In this document: piece by piece, positions 8,519 through 16,400 of the stretch
How positions within the stretch are numbered: the stretch's first letter is position 1
How the letters are laid out: the number at the start of each line of letters is the position of its first letter
NCBI GenBank assembly: GCA_049522195.1
Contig: JBEKOB010000051.1
Coordinates: 1 to 29,087, forward strand
Direction: 5' to 3'
Source: UBA9647 sp049522195
GTDB taxonomy: Bacteria; Bacteroidota; Ignavibacteria; UBA10030
Length of the DNA: 29,087 nucleotides
Position numbers and translations under genes: made by a program
Notes under the pieces: model-generated
Databases searched by the model: none
The model's input: the letters and a program-made list of their open reading frames with translations, nothing else
Told to the model about the DNA's origin: nothing

Positions 8519-10081
8519 TCAAATGAAGAATCGTTCTTCGGGCCATAACTTCTGGAACGTAGTGTTCATCCCTTTGCAGATGAAAATCATTTTTCCATTC
8601 TCATATGGCATGGAATATTCGAGCTTCGTAGTACCTGCTAGCTCAACATGCTGATACCGACGGTTCAAATCATTGAGATTGTCCTGAAGTGTCCTGCTTC
8701 CTCCGACAATAATCGCGACATCTCCCGTTCTGTCTCCTGGGCCCCAGAACCAGTAGCTATTGTGAGCGCACGCTGCGTTGGGGAGTCCGTATTTCGCTCC
8801 GAAGAAATCCACGGCACCGGCTTCGCCGTAGTTGCGGACATAGATGAAGCACTTCGCCTGCTCTTCGGGTGTCAGTTTCTGGTACGCGGAGGCTATGACA
8901 GCCACCATTTCCTCCCATCCGAATTCATCCGCATAGTGTTGGGGCAGGACGCCGAGTGAACTCTTCTCATCGGCGTGGGGTTTGATGCCAAAGAACTCCT
9001 GGTATGCGATGAACGTCTTGACGGGGAGGATGGGAATGGCAAACGGCGCGCTAATTGCCGTCAATACCAGGATTCCTCCAACCATCGTTGTCTTGAGCCA
9101 GCGCCGGGATAGTTGCGCGGTGAGGCGCTCAAAGAACACGGCGCCTCCGGCAAACAGCATTGGGTAGACGGGGGAAAGGTAGTACGCCTTGCCATGTCCA
9201 ACAACCATGATGATGAAGACGACCAGGTAGGTCCACGCGAGTGCGCGATGCCGCCGTCCCGTAGAATCGAAGAAGAAGTAGTAAAGGCCAAGAAGCCAGA
9301 TGGGAGCACAGAAATAATTGAGCTCCCGAAGTTGCCCTTCGAAGAATTCGAGGAACGTGGTAGGAGTATTCTTCAGCTGACTGGCGTTGCGCATGAATTC
9401 AAGAGACGGGATCCCGTTCTTCAGTTCCCACACAATGTGAGGTAGAAATAGAAGGGATGCGATCAAGACGCCGAGCCAGAACCATTTTGTGGCGAGATGC
9501 TTCCTCTCAGGCGTCAGCAGAATCCCTGCGACCAGTCCGATGCAGAGGAAACCGACTGAGTACTTGTTTTGCAGCCCGAGTCCGACAATGAGCCCGAACA
9601 CGAGCCACAGTCGTGGCGTATCGCCGGAAATTATTCTGACAACGACATAGCCGGCTGCAGCCCAGAAGAGGATGTCGATTGAGTTCATTGAAAAGTATCT
9701 TCCCTGTCCTAGCAGGACAGGAGCGGCGACGACGCAGAGGGCGGCAAGCCCGGATGCAAAGCGCCCACCGCCGAGCCGGAGAGCCATCAGGGCCGCAAGG
9801 ATGGAGGTTGCTGAGATCGAAAGTGCGGGGAGGAAACGAATCGCATGAAGAGAGTCGCCGAGCACCCATCGGACAGCAGCAAGTATCACGAGGGAAAGCG
9901 GCGGCTGATCAACGTAACCAAAGGCAAGATGCTTGCTGCACGCAATATAGTAGAGCTCGTCACGGAAATAGCCGTAGTTCCCATGAAACAGCATTTGTAT
10001 GACGAGCTGGGCGAGCGCGATGGAGAAAGGGACGACCAGATATGTGGAGGTCTCATCCTTCTGCGTAATGCCATTTTCCAT
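8519..10081 (-). CDS. GT39-like (PMT/ArnT-type) membrane glycosyltransferase
   Basis: 520 residues: about ten transmembrane helices over the first ~350, then a ~160-residue soluble C-terminal domain facing the periplasm. YFRDELYY at 38-45 carries the acidic residues (D41, E42) that GT39/GT83 enzymes keep in the first external loop, followed by HLAFGYVDQPPLS, also typical of the group. These enzymes move a sugar from a polyprenyl-phosphate donor to protein or lipid on the periplasmic face. The acceptor is unknown; protein O-mannosylation or lipid modification are the family options. The ATG at 10081 has AAGGAG six bases upstream. A small zinc-ribbon gene ends 38 bp upstream on the same strand. 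Confidence 0.92.
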   Translation of the reverse strand: MENGITQKDETSTYLVVPFSIALAQLVIQMLFHGNYGYFRDELYYIACSKHLAFGYVDQPPLSLVILAAVRWVLGDSLHAIRFLPALSISATSILAALMALRLGGGRFASGLAALCVVAAPVLLGQGRYFSMNSIDILFWAAAGYVVVRIISGDTPRLWLVFGLIVGLGLQNKYSVGFLCIGLVAGILLTPERKHLATKWFWLGVLIASLLFLPHIVWELKNGIPSLEFMRNASQLKNTPTTFLEFFEGQLRELNYFCAPIWLLGLYYFFFDSTGRRHRALAWTYLVVFIIMVVGHGKAYYLSPVYPMLFAGGAVFFERLTAQLSRRWLKTTMVGGILVLTAISAPFAIPILPVKTFIAYQEFFGIKPHADEKSSLGVLPQHYADEFGWEEMVAVIASAYQKLTPEEQAKCFIYVRNYGEAGAVDFFGAKYGLPNAACAHNSYWFWGPGDRTGDVAIIVGGSRTLQDNLNDLNRRYQHVELAGTTKLEYSMPYENGKMIFICKGMNTTFQKLWPEERFFI

Positions 10082-10119
10082 CGGGGACTCCTTCGTCGAG
10101 AGCCTTCTGCGAGTCGGCC

Positions 10120-10287
10120 CTATCTCAGTCCGCGTTTCTTCTTTTCAATGAGAACCTGTGCATCCACCGGTGCGGCACAGATCGAGCACACGTATCGCCT
10201 TGTGGTCTCATTATAGTCTGGCTCACGGACCTGCTTGCAGTTGGGGCAGCGTATGGTTAGGGGTTTGTCTTCGTTCTGTTTCGCCAT
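10120..10287 (-). CDS. 55-residue zinc-ribbon protein
   Basis: A short open frame running from tandem ATGs (10290 and 10287) to TAG at 10120. GAGG sits at good distance from the second ATG, so I use 10287. The product has IRCPNCKQ near the N terminus and YVCSICAAPVD about 20 residues later, a CxxC-x16-CxxC zinc ribbon, ending in a basic KKKRGLR tail. Proteins this small with one ribbon may bind nucleic acid or act as adaptors; no function can be read. It lies directly upstream of the GT39 gene and downstream of the frameshifted methyltransferase. Confidence 0.75.
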   Translation of the reverse strand: MAKQNEDKPLTIRCPNCKQVREPDYNETTRRYVCSICAAPVDAQVLIEKKKRGLR

Positions 10288-10403
10288 CATTTCCTCGTTT
10301 ACACGCCAGGAGTGCTTTTTGTTTCAGAACCCGCACGTCAGGCATATCAAAGTAGCCGCCATTCATCGGAAAATCAACCTCTTGCGTACAGGCGTTTGTG
10401 GAC

Positions 10404-11145
10404 TCACTTGACAACACTTCCAATCTTCATGAATATCGAAAAAACGCATCGTTTCCTCTGCTCTCCGGTCCACGCGGCTCGTATCCCGGCAAGCATCTTC
10501 AGGAACTCTGTGTCTCCGATGTCGCGCTTCATCTTCTGGTATGCCGACCAGGTTTGCAGGTGGCCGATGAAATCATCGAGGTCCCAATCCATCACGGCGT
10601 CAAATCCGTGGGCTGGGAGTTTTTGGAAATCGAAAAGGAGAGTTTCGTAGTGCGCTACAACGTGCCGACGCTCCGGTTCCCAATACGGGGCAATCATCTC
10701 ATCGTTCCAGCGATGGGTGATCGTGTCGATGGCTGGTGAGACAGATTTCAGTTCGTATCCCCAGACGGCGACGATTGCACCCGCTTTCGCCACCCGGGTG
10801 GCTTCGCGGCAAAACTGAACTGGATCGAGCCAGTGAAATGCCTGCGCAACGGTAATGAGGTCGAAGGAATTATCTCTGAAGGGCGTCCGCTCGGCGGGTG
10901 AAATGGAGTAGTGAATTTTGTCCGAATGAATGGCATGGCGGAGCTGATTCTCACTGATGTCAGTCGCACAGACTCGTCCGAAATGCTCAGCGAGGCCGCG
11001 TGCAACTTGCCCATTGCCTGTAGCGCAATCCCACGCTGCTTCGCGGTCCCGGACGTGTCCCAGGATGAAATCGTAAAGCTCAGGGGGGATACGTGGGCCT
11101 GAACTTTGCGTAAAGCTCGGACTGTGTGGAAAACAGGTCCTTCAT
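10404..11145 (-). pseudogene. class I SAM methyltransferase interrupted by a +1 frameshift
   Basis: Read from ATG 11145 the frame gives a typical N terminus (MKDLFSTQSELYAKFRPTYP) and then meets TGA at 11082-11080, straight after six C residues (11088-11083). Skipping one C restores PELYDFILGH and a continuous frame of about 225 codons to TGA at 10404, with no ATG, GTG or TTG near its head. The restored ~246-residue protein is a UbiE/Methyltransf_11-type enzyme: WDCATGNGQVARGLAEHF (motif I), CATDIS with the SAM-binding acidic residue, SFDLITVAQAFHWLD (motif post II), and VAKAGAIVAVWGYE. The break is either a one-base indel, a homopolymer sequencing error, or recoding: CCC followed by UGA is the class of site prone to +1 slippage, as in prfB-like shifts. 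Codons on both sides look equally well kept, so decay, if real, is recent. The substrate is unknown. Confidence 0.85.
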
Positions 11146-11222
11146 AGTTCTCAGGATAGAAATCAGATTCAGAAGATGAAAGCACGGATGTCCGTCGTCG
11201 AAGGGATTGATCCAAAACGGGA

Positions 11223-12014
11223 TCAAACCGTCGCAAGAAAGTCCATGAGGACCCGATTGAATGCGACAGGATCCTCCATGTTGCTCATATGCCCCACACC
11301 GGGGATGACGACCTTTTGTGAATGTGCAATCTCCCGGTGGAGGAGATCTCCGATTGCATGAAAATCGGGAAGATCCCTTTCACCTACCACGATCAGAGTC
11401 GGAGCCGCGATGCTGCTGAGTCGCTGCACGGCCGGCGGATCGAGGGGAGTCCATGGATTCTTATTCAACCAATGCCAGCCCGAATAAGATGAGACAATCT
11501 CTTTGAGACGCCGTGCAACATCCGGTTTCTCCAGTGCTGGCCGAAAGAGGTCGTGGTAAAGCCATTTCCGATTGGCTGCCGCAATTCCTGTGTCTTTTGC
11601 TTCGGACGCTGCGGCGTACTGAGAGAACGCCTGGAACTTGTATCCATGGATTACGGAATCCACCGTGATGAGCGATGCAATGAGGTGCGGATAGATCAGG
11701 GCAAAATCAATGGCGATACGCCCTCCCATTGATAGCCCGGCTATGTGCGCCTTCGAAATGCCGAGATGGATCATGAGCTCGCGCAGATCGATATGGTGTG
11801 CATACGGTTCTGTCGGTGTCTCCGACGATTTTCCGAAGCCGCGCAAATCATAGCGCAGGACGCGGTATTGTTGAGAAAATTTTTCGAACTGATCGTCCCA
11901 GATGCGTCTGTCCAGGCCGAACCCATGGATGAAGATGAGATCCTGGCCGGACCCGGCCGACTCATAATAGAGTTGGGTCCCGTTCACGGATGCAAAGCCG
12001 GTTTCAATATCCAT
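11223..12014 (-). CDS. alpha/beta hydrolase
   Basis: 263 residues, a complete canonical fold. HGFG at 30-33 forms the oxyanion hole, GLSMGG at 93-98 is the nucleophile elbow with S95, D214 in GERDLPDF is the acid, and H242 in GVGHMSNMEDP is the base. The length and the RYDLRGFGKSS strand resemble the 3-oxoadipate enol-lactonase/esterase branch, but the cap region (about 125-190) sets the substrate and I cannot read it. Soluble, with no signal peptide. The ATG at 12014 has AGGAG about 12 bases upstream, a slightly long spacing. It lies about 48 bp after the arylsulfotransferase stop and before the broken methyltransferase. Confidence 0.92.
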   Translation of the reverse strand: MDIETGFASVNGTQLYYESAGSGQDLIFIHGFGLDRRIWDDQFEKFSQQYRVLRYDLRGFGKSSETPTEPYAHHIDLRELMIHLGISKAHIAGLSMGGRIAIDFALIYPHLIASLITVDSVIHGYKFQAFSQYAAASEAKDTGIAAANRKWLYHDLFRPALEKPDVARRLKEIVSSYSGWHWLNKNPWTPLDPPAVQRLSSIAAPTLIVVGERDLPDFHAIGDLLHREIAHSQKVVIPGVGHMSNMEDPVAFNRVLMDFLATV

Positions 12015-12062
12015 GCTGGGAGGAATCTCCTAAGAAGACAGAAACTTTTTTGGCATACAACT

Positions 12063-13508
12063 TCAGTACAACGACTCCACGGAAAACGCCCTGTAAGCAT
12101 AGCGCTGGGGTTCATCGACTACAAGTTCCCATCGCTTTGTGCCGTTGCGATCTACTTCAATCGTGTGTGGTGCTAACCCGAAACAAATGAGCGTATTCCC
12201 GTTTTGAAGTCGCTGCGCAAATCCAAGTGCGGAGCCGTAGAGAGGAGGATCCGGCCGGTACTCCCAGACAAGCTCGGCGGTTTTCGCATGTTCGTCAAGC
12301 CGGTACTCGACCGCGCGGCTTATTTGAGGTGTGTGAAGATTCCCATCGTCGAACAGGATGATATTCCCGTTGTCGAGACGTCGAATGCCATGTTGATGGG
12401 AGAATCCATTAAAGCCGTCATTTCGGAACGTGAACTGGTTATGTTTTCCTCCAAGTCGCCAGATGATTGCGCCGCTCGTGGCATCGATCTTCGTGATTTC
12501 ATCCGAGTTTCTGAATGAGACAAGAAGGTTCCCGTCGAGATCGATCTCGATGGCATTCCCATGCCATGGATCGACATTCTGTCCCTTGAGGGAGATGTCG
12601 GGCGCCGCGTCGGTGACGTCGAAATGGTCGAACGTGTCCCACAAGAGAGGCGGAGAGCCGGGGCGATGATACTCGACAACGAACCCCTGCACCGCGGCAG
12701 CGGGAAGCCCGCCAAACGATCTCATGTCCATCGTGCGGAATTGAATACCAAATAGGGCGTAGCTTTCGCCGCGCATTCTCAGCTCGTGCGGATCTGTAGC
12801 GAGGTCGCCTGAAGCCCTGTACTCGCCCCTGATGTTTCCCAGCGCATCGAGTTCGTAGAAGTGCGATGTCCCTCCATCAGCCGATGACCAAACCGTGTAC
12901 CGGTTCTCCGATTGCTTTTGAAAATCAACCACCGCGTCTTTGAATTTCCGAATCCAGACCGGACTTCCTGCCGTATCGACGATCATCGCGTAAGACGCTC
13001 CCGATACTGCCGGCGTGATGCCGAGCAGCACGTAGCGGACCGTCGGTTGATGTGAAATGAGGACTTTGAGTCTCGGAACGTCGGCAGAGAGAGAGCCTAC
13101 GGTGTACGTGAACGGACTCCCTTTGAATGCTCCCCCGTGAGACGAGGTCAGAATGGGTTTCAGGCTGTATGTTGTGCTCTCGTGTAGACCCAGAACGGGA
13201 ACGATAGTTGAATCACGTTCAACTGAGAATGAGGGGGTAACGAATTCCAGGAATGGTCCGTGGAAGACCTCTATTGCAACGCTTCCCCGCATGTTTGCTG
13301 AGAGGGTTACCAACGCGCTCAGCGTGACTGCAGGATTGCTCTGGACTTGGATTCGTTGGATCTCGGGATCGATCGGCGGTGACGCAGGGTCAACCGGTGA
13401 TTGAGTGCATGAGAGCGCAGAGAGGCCGAGAGGTGCGACCAGGAACACTTGTCTGACGGTGTGAAGAAATCGCCTGGAAAGAAATAAGCGTCGTGGAGGA
13501 GTGAGCAT
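12063..13508 (-). CDS. arylsulfotransferase-family (ASST) lipoprotein
   Basis: 481 residues. A basic N terminus, a hydrophobic stretch and ALSC (C34) suggest a lipoprotein. Residues ~45-140 look like a fibronectin/Ig-type beta domain with internal strands (VTLSALVTLSANMRGSVAIE). The rest is a six-bladed propeller with the His stations of bacterial ASST proteins: DPHELR (239-244), DPWHGNAIEIDLDGN (313-327) and FSHQHGIRRLDNGN (369-382). Known ASST enzymes pass sulfate between phenolic compounds through a histidine in the periplasm. This protein belongs to the wider Arylsulfotrans family, where many members are untested. The ATG at 13508 lacks a good ribosome site. It is followed by the alpha/beta hydrolase gene. 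Confidence 0.87.
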   Translation of the reverse strand: MLTPPRRLFLSRRFLHTVRQVFLVAPLGLSALSCTQSPVDPASPPIDPEIQRIQVQSNPAVTLSALVTLSANMRGSVAIEVFHGPFLEFVTPSFSVERDSTIVPVLGLHESTTYSLKPILTSSHGGAFKGSPFTYTVGSLSADVPRLKVLISHQPTVRYVLLGITPAVSGASYAMIVDTAGSPVWIRKFKDAVVDFQKQSENRYTVWSSADGGTSHFYELDALGNIRGEYRASGDLATDPHELRMRGESYALFGIQFRTMDMRSFGGLPAAAVQGFVVEYHRPGSPPLLWDTFDHFDVTDAAPDISLKGQNVDPWHGNAIEIDLDGNLLVSFRNSDEITKIDATSGAIIWRLGGKHNQFTFRNDGFNGFSHQHGIRRLDNGNIILFDDGNLHTPQISRAVEYRLDEHAKTAELVWEYRPDPPLYGSALGFAQRLQNGNTLICFGLAPHTIEVDRNGTKRWELVVDEPQRYAYRAFSVESLY

Positions 13509-13628
13509 CGACGGGTGATGTCGTGATTGCCTTTGAATTGAATCAACGCAGTCACAGCCGACATCGTTCCCGGTCGCGCAAGAGATGATTGCTCGAAAGA
13601 CCTTCGCGCCGGCTATGGTGCTGCGAGC

Positions 13629-14183
13629 CTAACCGATTTCATCCTGCAACTGCATGGACATTGCCCGCAGTGCAATGATGAACGAGACGATCAGAATGAT
13701 TGGAACGGCTATGGTCATCACGGTGAACCACCAAGGCATTTCGCCCTGCAATGTCCCGGCGTAGATTCCCAGAAAAAGTGCGAGGAGAAACACGCTGACT
13801 CCAACCCCCACAGCTGCGATGAACTCGAAGTACTTGTTGAGCCAGTAACTCCGTCGCTCGTCTGGCAATTGCCCGAGCTGTGAGAAAAATGCCGGCAGGT
13901 TGATGAGGTAGGGGAATTTATTGACGAGCGTGAACCGGAATTTGACAACGAGAAGAATGATCGCGGGTGCAAGGCTGAAAGCGATGGGTAACAGAAGAAA
14001 CGTGAGCCTGTTGCCGAAAGCGTCCGGCTTGCCGGAAAAGCCAAAGTGTGTTGGGATTTTGTCCGGCAACGTTGTGTAGGCGTAGGCACCAATGAGCCAG
14101 ATGAGGACAAGTAACACCACGATCAAGGCTACAAACGCCCGCCCGAGTAAACCAAAGGGGGCCGGAGCAACGGTCATTTTCAT
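13629..14183 (-). CDS. DUF1648-domain integral membrane protein
   Basis: 184 residues from ATG 14183, chosen because GGGAGG lies about seven bases upstream; the frame extends to 14225 but without support. A first helix at about 17-37 leads into YTTLPDKIPTHFGFSGKPDAFG, the DUF1648 signature, then helices at about 60-80, 125-145 and 155-175. Related proteins (SdpI/YhbB type) pair DUF1648 with immunity or signalling in antimicrobial-peptide systems in Firmicutes, but DUF1648 alone is widespread and mostly uncharacterised. The neighbours give no sign of a peptide toxin. Confidence 0.85.
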   Translation of the reverse strand: MKMTVAPAPFGLLGRAFVALIVVLLVLIWLIGAYAYTTLPDKIPTHFGFSGKPDAFGNRLTFLLLPIAFSLAPAIILLVVKFRFTLVNKFPYLINLPAFFSQLGQLPDERRSYWLNKYFEFIAAVGVGVSVFLLALFLGIYAGTLQGEMPWWFTVMTIAVPIILIVSFIIALRAMSMQLQDEIG

Positions 14184-14220
14184 AAGGTCCTCCCTAAAAA
14201 CCGATTCACAACACAGATCA

Positions 14221-14238
14221 ACCAATCACCAATTAACC
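14221..14238. repeat. AT-rich repeat after the exported paralog (copy 1)
   Basis: An ACCAATCACCAATTAACC word lies nine bases past the stop of the paralog at 14248-14706. Its two halves recur, in swapped order, in the repeat at 14729-14754 on the other side of the same gene, so the gene is bracketed by related sequence. Confidence 0.6.
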
Positions 14239-14247
14239 CCTAACGTA

Positions 14248-14706
14248 CTAACCCCCCGGTTTTTTCCTGTTCACGTTCAACGCCTGTTCCAGTTCACTCA
14301 GCCGTTTGAAATACACTACAGTGCCGTCGGTTTCGATGTAGATGTTCGCTACACGAGGAGCGTCGGTCAGTCCCTTTCTCTCGGTCCCCACGAAAATTGC
14401 AATGCCAAGCACTCTCTGACCCGTCAGCACGACGCTTGCCTCCATACAACATGGAAGGTCTCGCTCATCATCGATTACCGGAACGCCGGTCACCGTGCCG
14501 CAGTCGTTCAGTTCCCACTGCACATTCGGAGTTCCACCAAGGAGTTCCTTCAGCCAAAGAAGAAATGGAGTTCTCGGCAGGGTGGGATCAAGCCTCGACG
14601 CTGGCAGGTCGTCAATGATCCCGATGGCCTTGTCCGCCGTGATCTGTGAAAACGCAGATCCCGCCAGTGACAACAGTAATGCAGCACAGAAGAGAAACCA
14701 TCGCAT
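14248..14706 (-). CDS. small exported protein, paralog of the gene at 7962-8411
   Basis: 152 residues from ATG 14706; an upstream TTG in frame would only add residues ahead of a good signal peptide (MRWFLFCAALLLSLAGSAFS). The mature protein starts QITADKAIGIIDDLPASRLD and shares with the other copy WExNDCG, RDLPxC, VGTERKGL and NIYIET. This copy has LPCC where the other has LPVC. The two conserved Cys are probably disulfide-bonded in the periplasm. The C terminus is basic (NVNRKKPGG). Family not recognised. It lies between the DUF1648 and GH47 genes, and repeats flank it. Confidence 0.82.
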   Translation of the reverse strand: MRWFLFCAALLLSLAGSAFSQITADKAIGIIDDLPASRLDPTLPRTPFLLWLKELLGGTPNVQWELNDCGTVTGVPVIDDERDLPCCMEASVVLTGQRVLGIAIFVGTERKGLTDAPRVANIYIETDGTVVYFKRLSELEQALNVNRKKPGG

Positions 14707-14728
14707 GATGATAACCGCCAGCCCTTTC

Positions 14729-14754
14729 ACCAATTACCAATTAACCAATCACCA
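14729..14754. repeat. AT-rich repeat before the exported paralog (copy 2)
   Basis: ACCAATTACCAATTAACC followed by AATCACCA occupies most of the gap between the GH47 stop and the paralog start. It contains two tandem ACCAATTA-like units and shares ACCAATCACCA/CCAATTAACC words with the copy at 14221-14238. Confidence 0.6.
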
Positions 14755-14764
14755 GACCATTGAA

Positions 14765-16123
14765 CTACCAAGTTCTTCTGATCGGATGCGCTTCTGTATT
14801 GAAAACAACTTGGTTGAACTCAAGAGTTTCCGGCGGAGCGAACAGAAGGTAGAGGTACTTCCACGTCTCGGCAAGGAAGTAACTTTCCATCAGATCCGAT
14901 CGTTGTTTTGTCGCAACATTCCGAAGCCCGGAATACCCCTCGTCCATCCGGCAGTACTTTTTGAGATTCGCCAGAAAAGTCTTTCCCATCTCCAGGTATC
15001 GCTGATCGTTCGTATAGTGATAGAGATAGTAGGAAGACTCTATGATCTCAGGGTTCAGGGAATAGCGGGGATCGACAGTGTCCATCTTCATATAATCGAA
15101 CGTCTCGCACTCGATGCCGTACTTGTTCCACATTTTGAAGCACGACTCCTCAAGCCGGGCTGCAGTCGGGACATCTCCTGACAATGCGAGCACGGCCGGG
15201 TAAAAGGCATCGAGCAATCCATACCAGGTATGTGTCCGCTTGCCGGTGTTCATATCTGCGTGTCCGATCCAGAGGCCGCTCGGCGCTTCGTCTGCAAGAT
15301 GCTTCCCGATCGCTGCTTTGCTCGTCTCCCATGCTTCTTTCATCTCGCGGTCATCGAACAGGATCGCGCATTTCAGGAGGTATTCATAGTAAGAGTCGAT
15401 GCACGCGCTCACATGGCTGTCACTATCGAGCCATTGTCCCGTCTCGCAATCAATCCAGGTGCCCACAAGTCCGATGGCAGAACGTCGCTTGTAGATTTGC
15501 AGGGCCGCGTTCTTCGCCGCATCGTAGTACTGCTTCTTGCCTGTCAGTTTGCTCAGCGTCCCAAACTCGATGAGGAGCGTTCCTACTTCGGCCGGATTCG
15601 TCCGCGTCCCACGCACTGCACCCGTTTTCAGATTGACATTGACATATGGCATGCCGGTTGGCGATTTGAATACCGGCATCAATCGCGTTCCGAGGTCATC
15701 GGCGAGCTTGAGTAATCTTTCATCTCCCGTGAGCTGATAGTTCGAGAGCAACCCGCCGAGAAGGCGGATCGTGATCTCGAAGTTCTTCACGTACACGTCC
15801 TGGTCGAACGAGAGGTGCGTGGCAATGTATTCCCGTGTTGCATCTGCTTCTTCTTTCAATCCCATCAGGATCATGGTGTCGAGGGCATCAAGCGGCGTCA
15901 TGAGAAGTGTGCTCTTGTACCAATTGACCGGAGTTTTGCTCACCGGCCTGAGCATGTCGCTCCCCCAAGCGTACTTCTTGTAGGCGTTCCAGGAATGAAG
16001 GAACTCCTGACGAACCTGATCTGCGAGCTGCGACTTTTCTGATCGGATTGCCCGGTCCGATGAGCAGGATGAAAGTACGAGCGCGAGCATGAGCAGAGCA
16101 AGAATCAGCAATGTGATTTTCAT
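14765..16123 (-). CDS. GH47 alpha-mannosidase-family lipoprotein
   Basis: 452 residues from ATG 16123. The signal peptide ends in LSSC (C20), a good lipobox, so the enzyme is a lipoprotein. The (alpha/alpha)7-barrel motifs of GH47 run in order: LDALDTMILMG (~78-88), NFEITIRLLGGLLSNYQLTGD (~114-134) with E116 as candidate acid, PAEVGTLLIEFGTLSKLTG, DSYYEYLLK with D243, NPEIIESSYYLY with E359 as candidate base, DLMESYFLAETWKYLYLLF, and the FNTEAHP end motif whose Thr (T443) binds calcium. GH47 enzymes are inverting alpha-1,2-mannosidases, best known from N-glycan trimming in eukaryotes and rarer in bacteria. All catalytic positions appear intact, so activity on alpha-mannosides from host or environmental glycans is likely. 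It is the last gene of a serpin / small membrane protein / GH47 run. Confidence 0.93.
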   Translation of the reverse strand: MKITLLILALLMLALVLSSCSSDRAIRSEKSQLADQVRQEFLHSWNAYKKYAWGSDMLRPVSKTPVNWYKSTLLMTPLDALDTMILMGLKEEADATREYIATHLSFDQDVYVKNFEITIRLLGGLLSNYQLTGDERLLKLADDLGTRLMPVFKSPTGMPYVNVNLKTGAVRGTRTNPAEVGTLLIEFGTLSKLTGKKQYYDAAKNAALQIYKRRSAIGLVGTWIDCETGQWLDSDSHVSACIDSYYEYLLKCAILFDDREMKEAWETSKAAIGKHLADEAPSGLWIGHADMNTGKRTHTWYGLLDAFYPAVLALSGDVPTAARLEESCFKMWNKYGIECETFDYMKMDTVDPRYSLNPEIIESSYYLYHYTNDQRYLEMGKTFLANLKKYCRMDEGYSGLRNVATKQRSDLMESYFLAETWKYLYLLFAPPETLEFNQVVFNTEAHPIRRTW

Positions 16124-16148
16124 TGAATGCTTTCTTTTTCGATGTGGA

Positions 16149-16373
16149 TTAGTTGTGAAACCAGTGGTTGATGAGGATGGGGACAATAAAGTAGGCAAAG
16201 CACATGCCGGAGATGACAAGTCCCCCGAGAGCCCCGAAAGACCAGAGCGCCATTTTTAGTTCGCCTTCAGGTTTCCTCGCGTTCTTGAACGCAAAGACAA
16301 GACACAATCCGGCCACTATAAGGCCGATGGCACTCAGTGTACCGAAGACGATAAGAAGCAGATTGTCGGGCAG
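16149..16373 (-). CDS. two-helix small membrane protein with an apparent CTG start
   Basis: The frame between the serpin and GH47 genes encodes 74 residues ending at TAA 16149. Residues ~5-29 (LLLIVFGTLSAIGLIVAGLC) and ~42-68 (ALWSFGALGGLVISGMCFAY) are two clear membrane helices joined by a charged loop, FKNARKPEGELK, and the C terminus is INHWFHN. There is no ATG, GTG or TTG before residue 41 in frame: upstream codons are ATT, GAC, AAG and then TGA. AAAGGA lies seven bases before CTG 16373, an ideal spacing, so CTG is the likely start. Family not recognised. Spacing is 27 bp after the serpin stop and 25 bp before GH47, which fits one operon. Confidence 0.65.
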   Translation of the reverse strand: MPDNLLLIVFGTLSAIGLIVAGLCLVFAFKNARKPEGELKMALWSFGALGGLVISGMCFAYFIVPILINHWFHN

Positions 16374-16400
16374 GGGAATGTCCTTTCAATGACAAGTGAA

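Noticed and set aside
10223..10423. 66-codon minus frame upstream of the zinc ribbon
   Set aside because: It overlaps the zinc-ribbon gene in another frame, has no ribosome site and no recognisable motif.
10748..11236. 162-codon minus frame over the methyltransferase start region
   Set aside because: It is an out-of-frame reading of the real methyltransferase; the composition is Ser/Arg-rich and the true motifs are in the other frame.
14495..15181. 228-codon plus frame
   Set aside because: Antisense over the exported paralog and GH47, both clearly coding on the minus strand.
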